From an uncultured Bacteroidales bacterium (lineage in GTDB: Bacteria; Bacteroidota; Bacteroidia; Bacteroidales; UBA932): a DNA stretch of 23,082 nt. The stretch spans positions 1 through 23,082 of the forward strand of contig CAMOKK010000006.1 of NCBI GenBank assembly GCA_946617545.1. Direction: 5' to 3'. The translations under genes were made by a program, and so were the position numbers. Positions 12,001 to 19,238 of the stretch are shown piece after piece. Under the pieces are notes generated by a model that worked only from the letters and a program-made list of their open reading frames with translations, made no database searches and was not told the origin of the DNA. Each line of letters starts with the position of its first letter. Within the stretch, counting starts at the first letter, position 1.

Positions 12001-12297
12001 CACCAGGATGACGTCCATCTTGGGAGCGGCTTTCAGAACACGGGTTTCGAAGCCGATGGAAGTGAACTCGAGGACTGCACCTTCGGGAACGACGAGCGTA
12101 AAGTTACCGTCAATGTCGGTAGCTGCGCCCACCGTCGTACCCTGCTGCATGACAGAGGCCCCGATGATGGGTTCCTTCTGCGCATCCGTGACCGTACCGG
12201 TCACCGTGATGTTGTTCTGCGCGAGCAACGCCGAAGCGCTGAGGGCAATCCCCAGCACCACGGACATTACGCGCATGAGCATGTTGCTTTTTCTCAT
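9064..12297 (-). CDS. SusC/RagA-family TonB-dependent outer-membrane transporter
   Basis: This transporter has 1077 residues. The signal peptide ends ASALLAQ. Residues about 30-105 form the carboxypeptidase-regulatory-like domain (VTGTVTDAQKEPIIGASVMQ). A TonB-box-like segment, NETVVVGYG, lies near 106-114. The plug (about 115-235) has GLLITQNSGKPGA and NLRGFGTPMIVVDG, the SusC signature in a variant form. The remainder is the beta barrel, ending in the outer-membrane C-terminal pattern YSFGINLNF. There is no N-terminal STN domain, so control by an anti-sigma/ECF pair is unlikely, consistent with the HTCS nearby. It imports oligosaccharides bound by SusD, powered by TonB-ExbBD. In-frame Met codons at residues 6, 8 and 11 leave the exact start uncertain. 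Confidence 0.97.
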   Translation of the reverse strand: MRKSNMLMRVMSVVLGIALSASALLAQNNITVTGTVTDAQKEPIIGASVMQQGTTVGAATDIDGNFTLVVPEGAVLEFTSIGFETRVLKAAPKMDVILVEDSEMLNETVVVGYGVQKKESLTGAITQIRSEDIAATKSADGVAALQGKIPGLLITQNSGKPGAFASEINLRGFGTPMIVVDGVVRSTTRTRKSTTYNTNPNAVETYTDISVLQELNPEDIESISVLKDASATIYGLGAQNGVILITTKKGQVRKPSVSFMANVSLASPVVPRNVESWPSFMKWENAMSDVAKMAHRFSDETIAAYERGDKDLVYTDWYNEVYKKFAVNQMYNLSITGGTDKINYYFGANYADDNPILKGDAYGYKRYGFNGNVTVNLAPGLNMRYTTSFRQSNNMGMGDFDMDWNIFYYIYQSNPMVGVHTKDNPNHYSDVEEHTNPRALLDTDASGYTKTDRKDFSNTVDFTYDLPFVKGLQFQLTGAYDFGRTKQRTLVKKMKLYNYLTDISEQGMETRQETQYAEMWNDNSRVYGRAQVLYNRQFGRHNLSAMLGAELTSITNAMIGASRFYGPDGDHYLYTHDVLNQGLASRSDNQGTRTSSRTAGYIGRINYNYMGKYLVELMGRYDGSYMYAPGKRWSMFPSYSLGWRISEEKFFKSILPFVNNLKFRWSDGFTGAPQGAAYAYINGYSSAGSWVFTDGATTTGYANNQVANTLLTWAKVRMMDFGVDFELWQGKLGGTFDWFKRQMIGIAAVRDVSLPDFYAVALPSENLNRSETEGMELSLYHRNSVGNFSYRIQGTATFSRSRATYIESENTKVYKSSMDYWKNSTLNRWNGYMGGSTYHWNGDRFTSVDQANASEILYTTNGSTEGNRGLIVGQYQLVDRNGNGYIDGEDVYYTWGSGNPPLQFGLTFSGSYKDFDFSLIFNGATMKYKGYGLSAYAGYGKLNYLPSQYTNSYHVANYGDDPWDPATQWVDGYWPALVRVSQVGSYSSPSYGYNQPYNYVNATYLRLKTIELGYRFSPKFLKKVGMKSARVFFNGGNLLTISNKLLRYVDPESNDQGRAGGEFQINKTYSFGINLNF

Positions 12298-12327
12298 GTT
12301 GGTTAGTTATTTGGTTTGTAGTTGTTG

Positions 12328-13467
12328 CTACTTGAAGAGCTTCTGGGCGAAGGTGTTCAGGTACAGGCGCCAGTTGGACCAGACGTGACCGCCCTCGGAG
12401 ACGAAGTACTCGTGCTCCAGGCCCTGCTCATTGAGCTTGGCGTGCATTTCCTCGGCACCCTGGAACAGGAAGTCCGTATTGCCGCAAGCCAGGAAGTAGA
12501 GCTTCACGCCAGCCTTCTTGAGGGTGGCAATCTGTTCTGGCGTGGCGCTGCCGGCAGCGGACAGGGGGCAGATGTAGTCGAACATCTCCGGATACAGGAT
12601 GGATGCGGAAATGGTGTGACCGCCACCCATCGAAAGACCGGCGATGGCACGGGAAGAGGGCTTGGCGATGGCGCGGAAGTTCTTCTCGATGAAGGGAACG
12701 ATCTCCGTGCACAGGCTCTTCACATAAGCGTCACGCATGGCAGGGTCTCTCCAGTCATAGGGCTTCTCGGGGATGTTGAGGGTGCGGGCGGCAGCCTGAC
12801 CGGGATTGCCGTTAGGCATGACCACGATCATGGGCTCGGCCAGACCTTTCTCGATGAGGTTGTCCAGGATCTGGGCGGCACGGCCCATGGAGCTCCAGGC
12901 TTCCTCGTCGCCACCGGCGCCGTGAAGCAGGTACAGAACCGGGTACTTCTTATTTTTGCTGGCCTCGTAACCATAAGGAGTGTAAACCGTGAGGCGGCGG
13001 CTCATGCCCAGGATCTGGCTGTCATACCAGGGGTGGCTCACGGTACCGTGGTGCTTGGCCTCGCCGTAGTTCTCCGTGCGCTCGCCGGGAACGGTGAGCA
13101 TCGGGAGGTAACGGGTGCCGTCACGCTGAACCAGCACGTTCTGGGGGTCGTTCACGGCCACGCCGTCCACCACGAAGTTATAGGTGTAGATTTCCGGAGA
13201 CGGAAGAGGAATCTTCACGGACCAGACATTGTTCTCTCCGCGGGTCATGTCGATGGTTCCCGTCCAGGGATTCTCCATCCAGGAGCCGCTGAGCTTCACC
13301 ACCGTGGCATAATCGGCCTTGAGGCGGAAGGTCACGGAGTCATTCTGGATTTCAGGGGAAACGATGGGTTTCTGACCGCCGAAGAAGGCGAAGTTGGTCA
13401 GTTCCTGGGCCTGCATTGCTCCGGCCACGGCCAGGCAAAGGGCAAGGGTAGAAAGGATACGTTTCAT
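12328..13467 (-). CDS. CE1-like esterase with N-terminal E-set/CBM48-like domain (paralogue 3)
   Basis: This secreted esterase has 379 residues. The signal peptide is MKRILSTLALCLAVAGAMQAQ. The E-set/CBM48-like module spans about 35-120 (YTYNFVVDGVAVNDPQN). The catalytic domain has YPVLYLLHGAGGDEEAW, nucleophile S279 in GLSMGG, D332 in GNTDF and H361 in GGHVW. It is the first gene of the SusCD operon, 30 nt before SusC. A -7 box at 13520-13513 and tandem repeats at 13539-13578 lie upstream. The likely role is removal of feruloyl or acetyl groups around uptake; three CE1 copies in one locus suggest different ester positions or acids. Gene position directly before SusC makes it a core component rather than a recent addition. 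Confidence 0.9.
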   Translation of the reverse strand: MKRILSTLALCLAVAGAMQAQELTNFAFFGGQKPIVSPEIQNDSVTFRLKADYATVVKLSGSWMENPWTGTIDMTRGENNVWSVKIPLPSPEIYTYNFVVDGVAVNDPQNVLVQRDGTRYLPMLTVPGERTENYGEAKHHGTVSHPWYDSQILGMSRRLTVYTPYGYEASKNKKYPVLYLLHGAGGDEEAWSSMGRAAQILDNLIEKGLAEPMIVVMPNGNPGQAAARTLNIPEKPYDWRDPAMRDAYVKSLCTEIVPFIEKNFRAIAKPSSRAIAGLSMGGGHTISASILYPEMFDYICPLSAAGSATPEQIATLKKAGVKLYFLACGNTDFLFQGAEEMHAKLNEQGLEHEYFVSEGGHVWSNWRLYLNTFAQKLFK

Positions 13468-13512
13468 GATGTTTGTGTTATTTGGTTAATATTGTGGCTT
13501 TAATTACGCTTG

Positions 13513-13520
13513 CAAAAATA
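13513..13520 (-). promoter_or_regulatory. -7 promoter box of the esterase-SusC-SusD operon
   Basis: The minus strand reads TATTTTTG, matching TAnnTTTG, 45 nt upstream of the ATG at 13467. No -33 TTTG is found. The gap to the tandem repeats upstream is exactly 18 nt. Confidence 0.6.
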
Positions 13521-13538
13521 GTCTGAAACTGCCGCAGG

Positions 13539-13578
13539 GCTTTTCTCCACAGTACAATTGTTTTCTCAATTTGCCATG
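13539..13578 (-). promoter_or_regulatory. Tandem 20-bp direct repeat, candidate HTCS operator (copy 2)
   Basis: On the minus strand, distal unit CATGGCAAATTGAGAAAACA (13578-13559) is followed by proximal unit ATTGTACTGTGGAGAAAAGC (13558-13539). TTG/ATG and GAGAAAA recur at or near 20-bp spacing. The distal unit overlaps the last codons of the upstream carboxylesterase gene. This is the most divergent of the three copies, but its distance to the -7 box (18 nt) is the same. Confidence 0.45.
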
Positions 13579-15044
13579 CGGGGCTCACGGAGTTCAGATT
13601 CCAGGTCCAGGACCATGGTGGCCGGCCAGGGCTTCCAGGCAGGGATTCCTTCTGCCTCCGGCTTGCCGTCCCGTGCGAATGAAGTCCACAGACGACTTAT
13701 ACGATGCCCCAGTTCCACGGCATCCTCTCCCCCGCCGGTGAACGTACGGTGAAGGGCCACGTTGTCAAACACGAAAGGAATGTCTATGCAGTGCGGGCAG
13801 CCCAGGGCACCGTCCAGCACCGGCGTCTCCCAGGTGAACTGATAGAAATACACCGGAGCGCAGCCGGCCGCCGTGCGGTCTTGCGCCTGTCCTATGGCCA
13901 GCGGCTTGAAGATAGGGTCTTCCTGGTCACGGGTGAACTCATGATAAACGGTACCTATCATAGTAGGGATGTCCCGGGAGAGAGCCAGGGCCTCCACAGA
14001 AGAAGGCTGGGCAGGAATCACCTCCCCGTCCACCACCGGCGTACGGCCAAAGAGGATCATGTCCAGGAAATTGGCCGGAAGGGCCCCGTCCTGACGGGCT
14101 TCTTCCGTTACCTGCCGCATGGCCCCGGTATAAGCGGAAAGCAGTTTCTCATACGGGACATGGGCCAGCTCATCCACCTTGGAAGGAGAGATGCCCAAAG
14201 CCGCCACGGTAGCGGCGCCGATGCGGCGGGAATACTTGGGCTGCATCAGCTGCGTGATGGAACCACTCTGCACGATGGCCTTGTGGAAAAGCCCCTTGGC
14301 CGACGGCATGGCCATCAGGGTGCTCACTTTGCCGCCACCGCCGCTCTGGCCAAAGATGGTCACGTTGGCCGGGTCTCCGCCAAAGGCAGAAATATTGGCT
14401 TTGACCCACTCCAACGCTTTCACAATATCCAGCATGCCCACATTGCCGCTATAGGCGTATTTGGCGCCATAGGCGCTCAAGTCCAGGAAGCCCAGCACAT
14501 TGAGCCGATGGTTCAGGGAAACCACCACCACGCCATGGTCACGGGCCAGAGAAGTCCCGTCATAGCCAATCTGCTCCTGCGAGGAGCCCTCGGAAAACCC
14601 GCCGCCATGCAGCCAGACCATCACCGGCATCTTGGCATCGGCCTTGATGGCCGATGTCCACACATTCACCCGGAGGCAGTCTTCGGAGGCATAGCCGTCA
14701 TCCCAGTGCATGGTGAAAGCCTGGTTGTCGTCGGCCCAACCCCGGCGTTCCGGATGCGGGGACACCGGACCGTAGGAACGGCTGGAGCGCACCTCCTTCC
14801 AGGGCTCCGGATCGGTGGGCGGCATAAAACGCTCCGCCTTTCCATAAGGGATACCCTTATAGATATATACACCGTCATCAATGTAACCGGCCACGGGGCC
14901 GGAAACCGTCTGGACAGTGGAGAGTTTGGCCGATGTCTCCAGACTGCCGGGGCAGTGGGAAGAGGGCCTGCGGGAAGAGGGCTGTGCGCAGGAGGCCAGA
15001 AGGGCTCCGGCCGCCAAAAGGGCATAGATAGGTTTCAGTGTCAT
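13566..15044 (-). CDS. Type-B carboxylesterase lipoprotein
   Basis: The start is taken at ATG 15044, giving 492 residues. It places a lipoprotein signal (lipobox LASC, C19) at the N-terminus, whereas the ATG at 15062 would lie at or before the predicted transcription start. Both type-B signatures are present: EDCLRVNVW and FGGDPANVTIFGQSGGG, with nucleophile S234. Probable partners are E368 (GTVYHEF) and H417 (GCPHCIDIP), and the oxyanion HGGG is at about 146-149. Only 49 residues separate E368 and H417, versus roughly 90 in typical family members, so a helical segment near the active site is missing. It would hydrolyse carboxylic esters, perhaps aromatic ones. It has its own repeat-linked promoter and runs in the same direction as the SusCD operon. 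Confidence 0.9.
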   Translation of the reverse strand: MTLKPIYALLAAGALLASCAQPSSRRPSSHCPGSLETSAKLSTVQTVSGPVAGYIDDGVYIYKGIPYGKAERFMPPTDPEPWKEVRSSRSYGPVSPHPERRGWADDNQAFTMHWDDGYASEDCLRVNVWTSAIKADAKMPVMVWLHGGGFSEGSSQEQIGYDGTSLARDHGVVVVSLNHRLNVLGFLDLSAYGAKYAYSGNVGMLDIVKALEWVKANISAFGGDPANVTIFGQSGGGGKVSTLMAMPSAKGLFHKAIVQSGSITQLMQPKYSRRIGAATVAALGISPSKVDELAHVPYEKLLSAYTGAMRQVTEEARQDGALPANFLDMILFGRTPVVDGEVIPAQPSSVEALALSRDIPTMIGTVYHEFTRDQEDPIFKPLAIGQAQDRTAAGCAPVYFYQFTWETPVLDGALGCPHCIDIPFVFDNVALHRTFTGGGEDAVELGHRISRLWTSFARDGKPEAEGIPAWKPWPATMVLDLESELREPRMAN

Positions 15045-15064
15045 TATCGTATGTTTTTCCACCG

Positions 15065-15072
15065 CAAAGTTG
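15065..15072 (-). promoter_or_regulatory. -7-like promoter box of the type-B carboxylesterase
   Basis: The minus strand reads CAACTTTG, one mismatch from TAnnTTTG, 20 nt before the ATG at 15044. It is supported mainly by its fixed 18-nt distance to the repeats at 15091-15130. Confidence 0.45.
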
Positions 15073-15090
15073 GTTAAAAGGGATTTAACA

Positions 15091-15130
15091 AGTTTTTTCT
15101 CAGTTTCAAATGTTTTTTCTGCTGTTCAAA
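15091..15130 (-). promoter_or_regulatory. Tandem 20-bp direct repeat, candidate HTCS operator (copy 3, best preserved)
   Basis: On the minus strand the units are TTTGAACAGCAGAAAAAACA (15130-15111) and TTTGAAACTGAGAAAAAACT (15110-15091), identical at 14-15 of 20 positions and directly adjacent. They lie between two divergent promoters: 18 nt upstream of the carboxylesterase -7 box and 5 nt upstream of the HTCS -7 box. Occupancy could activate the esterase and cover the HTCS -33 region, giving negative autoregulation; this is inference. Confidence 0.6.
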
Positions 15131-15135
15131 ATACC

Positions 15136-15143
15136 TATCTTTG
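15136..15143 (+). promoter_or_regulatory. -7 promoter box of the HTCS gene (leaderless arrangement)
   Basis: TATCTTTG matches TAnnTTTG. Only 4 nt separate it from the ATG at 15148, so transcription should begin at or next to the start codon. Confidence 0.65.
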
Positions 15144-15147
15144 TGCC

Positions 15148-18100
15148 ATGAACACTAAAACAATCCTGGCTTCCCTGGGGCTTTTCCTCCTGGGAGCATG
15201 TCAATATAACGGGACGGATTTCCCCACTCCCGCACCGGGGAGTGTAGTCATTGCAGACCGCATCTCCAACCAGCGGGTGAACGCGTTCACAGAAGACCGC
15301 AACGGACATATCTGGATGGCCACCCAGCGAGGCCTCAACCGTTATGACGGCGCAGAGTTCCAGCAGTTCTTCTCCACGGACGACGCCCGTGGTCTCCCGG
15401 ACAACCAGATCAGCGACGTACACGCCCTTCCGGACGGGCGCATCTGGGCCACCACCCGGCTGGGAGCGGTAGTATCTACGCTGGAAGGGGACTTCCACCG
15501 CGTCAAAGCGGAAACGCCCGACAGCAACCTGGGGCAAATCCTGGAAACCCGCAGCGGGAAATTCCTCTTTTCCAACGGGAACAGCCTGCTTGCCTATATT
15601 CCGGAGGAAGACCTCCTCCGCCCCGTCATCCGGGAGTTGAATGCCTTCGGGGCCCAGGCCCTGGCGCTGGACCGGGAAGACCGCCTTTGGGTGATATCGG
15701 CCGGCGGCTTCCGCCTGAACTGCTATAATACCGAGGATTTCTCCCTGCAAAGTTCCACCCCCATTTCCTTCCAGGCCTACCACCTCTGCGACGCCCAGGA
15801 CGGCACCCTCTGGCTCACCGGCATGGGACAGCTGGGCATCCTGAAGGCCGACAGCCTCCAGTGGCAACCCATCCCCGGCCCCCTTCTTGCCCAAAAGAAA
15901 GTGTCCGGAGGAGATATTGACCTCATGTTCGCCCCCAGCGGCGACGAAATGCTCCTGAGCGTGATTGGCCAGGGCTTTTTCCTGTACCGGAAAAAAATCG
16001 GGCGCGTCTTGCCACAAGACGACGAGGACTTTCCCTATACCCTGCCGGAAGCGGAAATCAGGACCCTGTTCAAAGACAGCCGGGGCAATCTCTGGGCCGG
16101 AACCACAGACAAAGGCTTCGGCATTTCACATGCCGTCAAAAGCCAGTTCGGGCAGAACCGTCCCCTGGTGCAGGCATTCAAGGGGAAAACCGTCACTTCC
16201 GTGTGTCCGGACAAAGCCGGAAACCTGTGGGTGAGCACCCTCCAGGACGGCCTGTGGTGCTTTCAGCTACAAGGAAAGACCGCCCGGAAAGTCTCTGTAG
16301 AGCATCTGTTCGACAACATCGGCGTAGGATACATCCGTACCACCAGAATATTCTGCGACTCCAACGGAAACCTCTGGCTCCTTTTCATGGACAAAGGGCA
16401 AGTTACAGAATGCCGATGGGACGGGCAGCAGCTCCGCCCCCTCCATTCCTTCATCATCTTCTACCCCATGTCCATCGCGGAAGACGACCAGAAGAACATC
16501 TGGATAGGCACCTACGGAACCAGCCTGGCGCGCTTTGACAGAAAAACAGGAGAGATCTCCTATGTCAACGTTGCCCAGGAGAACACCTGGACCTATGTTC
16601 CGGAACTGCTCCTGAAAGAAGCGGGCCGACTGGAAGCCTGCTGCTATAACCAGCCGCCCGCAGAGGTGAACACCTACACGATGGAAGTCAAGAAGATTTC
16701 CATATCGGAAACGGACAAAGGCGCCACCATCCGCCGGGCCATGATGGTCCCCAACCGTCTTGTCAAAGACAGCAAGGGAGACCTCTGGCTGGGAACCGTC
16801 TCCAACGGCCTCATTTTCTGCGACGAGCAAAGCGGCCGGAAACAGTCCGTCGAAGGTCTCCCCTGCCCGGATGTCTGCTCCATCGAGGAAGACCGTCAGG
16901 GCAACATCTGGGTTTCCACCATGAACGGTCTGGCCCGTTACGACCGCACCACCGGCCGATTCGTCCATTTCAGGGAAGCCGACGGAACCGGCGGGGACCA
17001 GTACTCCGAGCGGGCCTCCTGCGTGCTGCCGGACGGAACCCTGGTCTTCGGCGGCACCCACGGGCTCACCTGCTTCAACCCGCTGGACGCCCCGGCCAAA
17101 CGCTCCATCCCGCTGGTATTCGAAACGCTCTCCATCCATAACCAGCTGGTCAAGCCTGCACCGGACGGTCCCATCGGCCAGGTGATGTCCATGAAACCGG
17201 AAGTGACCATCCGGCACAACCAGAATGCCTTCGACATTTCCTTTGCCGCACTGGATTACAGCGAATTCGAGCAAATCCGCTATGCCTACATGCTGGAAGG
17301 GTTCGACAAAGACTGGGTGAAGATTGAAACCCGGCACGATGCCTACTTCGCCAATGTTCCTGCCGGAAAATACACCTTGAAGGTGAAGATAGCCAATGGA
17401 AGTCATTCCATTACGGAAACGGAAGAATCGCTGAACATCCGTGTGCTTCCGCCCTGGTACCGTTCCATCTGGGCCATCATCCTGTGGAACCTGCTGGGAT
17501 GGGCTTTCCTGGGAAGCGTCTACCTTTTAATCCGGCACATCCACCGGGTGAGGAAAGACGCCGCCCGCCGCATCCGGGAAGTCCGCCGGGAACGGGAAAA
17601 GGCCGAGGAGGCCGAAAGGGCGGAAAAAGAGCTGAACAAGATCCAGCAGAACTACTTCGCCAACGTGGCCCACGAGTTCCGGACGCCCCTGACGATGATT
17701 GCCGGGCCGGCCCAGCAGCTATCCCAGGCGGAGGACATCCAGGGCCAGAACAAAAAACTGGTGGACATCATCCACCGCAACGCCACCTGGCTGCTGTCGC
17801 TGGTGAACCAGCTGCTGGATTTCAACCGTATCGGCAACAGCAAACTGCAGATGAAGGTGGCCCATTTAGACATTGTGCAGCCCCTCAGGGATACGGCAGA
17901 CCTGTTCGGCTTCAACGCCAGGACCAAGGGAATAGAACTCAACACCTACGGCCTGGAAGACCCCTTCCCGATGTGGGCAGATGCCGACAAGGTTCAAAAG
18001 ATCGTTATGAACCTGCTGTCCAACGCCCTCAAATTCACGCCCTCCGGAGGCCGCGTCTTCCTCTCCTTCGACGTCCTGAACCGGGCCGATGCCGCCCGCC

Positions 18101-19212
18101 GCTTCCCCCTCACGGAGGCGGACCAGGACACCCAGTGGGCCTGCATCAGCGTGGCCGACAGTGGTCCCGGAATCCCGGAAGACCAGCTGGAGAAGATTTT
18201 CGAGCGCTATTACCAGTCCGAGGCCGGTAAGAAATCTTACGGCTCCGGCATCGGCCTGTATTATGCCCGTGTGCTGTGCAGCCTGCACCACGGCTACATC
18301 AAGGCCTGGAACCGTCCGGAAGGCGGTGCCCTTTTCTCCCTGGCCATTCCCGTGAACGAAGCCTCCTACACGGAGGACGAACGGACCACCCAGGTTCCGC
18401 AGCTCCAGACCCGACAGCTGGCTCAGGACATCACCGAAGAGAATGCGGAGGAAGAAGCCAACAAGAAGCACGTGGTGGTGATAGATGACGACATTGACAT
18501 TGCCAACTACCTGAAGGTGATGCTGAAACCGCACTACAAGGTTACCCTGTACTACGACGGGGACAGCGCTCTCAAGGGCATGGCACAGGATGCGCCGGAC
18601 CTTATCATCTCCGACGTGGTGATGCCCGGCATGGACGGATACGAACTTTGCTCCCACATCAAGGCAGACCTTCAGCTGAGCCACATCCCCGTGGTGCTGG
18701 TTACCGCCAAGGTGGCCGTGGAAAACCAGGTGGAAGGTCTGGACAAGGGGGCCGATGCCTATGTGACCAAGCCTTTCCAGCCGGCCTATCTGCTGGCCCT
18801 GGTCAAGTCCCTGCTGGAGAACCGCGAAAAGCTGCGCCGCCAGCTGGGAAGCGTCACCACCACCGAAGAGATTGCCCCGGAGGCCCTCTCCCCGCGCGAC
18901 GCCGCCTTCATGAAGGAACTCTACGAGCTCATGGAAAAAGAGCTGGCCAATGCCGACCTGGACATTGTGCGCATGACCGAGATGATGAAAATATCCCGCA
19001 CCAAGTTCTATTATAAGGTAAAGGGCCTCACAGGAGACAATCCATCTGTCTTTTTCAAGCGCTACAAACTCAACCGCGCAGCCGACCTCCTCAAGGAGGG
19101 GAAATACAACATGTCGGAGATTGCCTGGATGACGGGATTCAACACCCTCTCCCACTTCTCCACTTCCTTCAAGAAACAATTTGGTGTTCCTCCTTCTGAA
19201 TATGCAGGGTAA
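15148..19212 (+). CDS. Hybrid two-component system sensor/regulator (HTCS)
   Basis: The start is taken at ATG 15148 (1354 residues), which gives the signal peptide MNTKTILASLGLFLLGAC; an upstream in-frame ATG at 15070 lies before the promoter. The periplasmic part (about 25-695) has at least ten propeller-blade motifs such as GHIWMATQRGL, GNLWVSTLQDGL and GNIWVSTMNGLARYD. A Y_Y_Y domain (about 701-770) and one membrane helix (about 773-797) follow. Cytoplasmic domains are HisKA with H842 (VAHEFRTP), HATPase_c (NLLSNALKF, DSGPGIP, GSGIGLYYA), a receiver with D1113-D1115, phospho-acceptor D1156 (SDVVMPG) and K1188, and a C-terminal AraC-type HTH (about 1255-1354). HTCS proteins sense an oligosaccharide and activate the neighbouring PUL. 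C18 in LGAC could be lipidated, which would be unusual for this family. Confidence 0.97.
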   Translation: MNTKTILASLGLFLLGACQYNGTDFPTPAPGSVVIADRISNQRVNAFTEDRNGHIWMATQRGLNRYDGAEFQQFFSTDDARGLPDNQISDVHALPDGRIWATTRLGAVVSTLEGDFHRVKAETPDSNLGQILETRSGKFLFSNGNSLLAYIPEEDLLRPVIRELNAFGAQALALDREDRLWVISAGGFRLNCYNTEDFSLQSSTPISFQAYHLCDAQDGTLWLTGMGQLGILKADSLQWQPIPGPLLAQKKVSGGDIDLMFAPSGDEMLLSVIGQGFFLYRKKIGRVLPQDDEDFPYTLPEAEIRTLFKDSRGNLWAGTTDKGFGISHAVKSQFGQNRPLVQAFKGKTVTSVCPDKAGNLWVSTLQDGLWCFQLQGKTARKVSVEHLFDNIGVGYIRTTRIFCDSNGNLWLLFMDKGQVTECRWDGQQLRPLHSFIIFYPMSIAEDDQKNIWIGTYGTSLARFDRKTGEISYVNVAQENTWTYVPELLLKEAGRLEACCYNQPPAEVNTYTMEVKKISISETDKGATIRRAMMVPNRLVKDSKGDLWLGTVSNGLIFCDEQSGRKQSVEGLPCPDVCSIEEDRQGNIWVSTMNGLARYDRTTGRFVHFREADGTGGDQYSERASCVLPDGTLVFGGTHGLTCFNPLDAPAKRSIPLVFETLSIHNQLVKPAPDGPIGQVMSMKPEVTIRHNQNAFDISFAALDYSEFEQIRYAYMLEGFDKDWVKIETRHDAYFANVPAGKYTLKVKIANGSHSITETEESLNIRVLPPWYRSIWAIILWNLLGWAFLGSVYLLIRHIHRVRKDAARRIREVRREREKAEEAERAEKELNKIQQNYFANVAHEFRTPLTMIAGPAQQLSQAEDIQGQNKKLVDIIHRNATWLLSLVNQLLDFNRIGNSKLQMKVAHLDIVQPLRDTADLFGFNARTKGIELNTYGLEDPFPMWADADKVQKIVMNLLSNALKFTPSGGRVFLSFDVLNRADAARRFPLTEADQDTQWACISVADSGPGIPEDQLEKIFERYYQSEAGKKSYGSGIGLYYARVLCSLHHGYIKAWNRPEGGALFSLAIPVNEASYTEDERTTQVPQLQTRQLAQDITEENAEEEANKKHVVVIDDDIDIANYLKVMLKPHYKVTLYYDGDSALKGMAQDAPDLIISDVVMPGMDGYELCSHIKADLQLSHIPVVLVTAKVAVENQVEGLDKGADAYVTKPFQPAYLLALVKSLLENREKLRRQLGSVTTTEEIAPEALSPRDAAFMKELYELMEKELANADLDIVRMTEMMKISRTKFYYKVKGLTGDNPSVFFKRYKLNRAADLLKEGKYNMSEIAWMTGFNTLSHFSTSFKKQFGVPPSEYAG

Positions 19213-19225
19213 GGGATTTTTTTCG

Positions 19226-19233
19226 TACCTTTG
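19226..19233 (+). promoter_or_regulatory. -7 promoter box of the DUF1538-PII operon (leaderless arrangement)
   Basis: TACCTTTG matches TAnnTTTG and sits 5 nt before the ATG at 19239, 13 nt after the HTCS stop codon. The next in-frame Met is inside the first repeat of the protein, so the start cannot be much further downstream. Confidence 0.65.
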
Positions 19234-19238
19234 CACTT

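Noticed and set aside
15045..15062. Upstream ATG at 15062 as start of the type-B carboxylesterase
   Set aside because: It adds six residues before a good lipoprotein signal and lies at or before the predicted transcription start from the box at 15072-15065.
15070..15147. Upstream in-frame ATG at 15070 for the HTCS
   Set aside because: The extension would cross the repeats and the -7 box at 15136 and would put 26 residues in front of a normal signal peptide.
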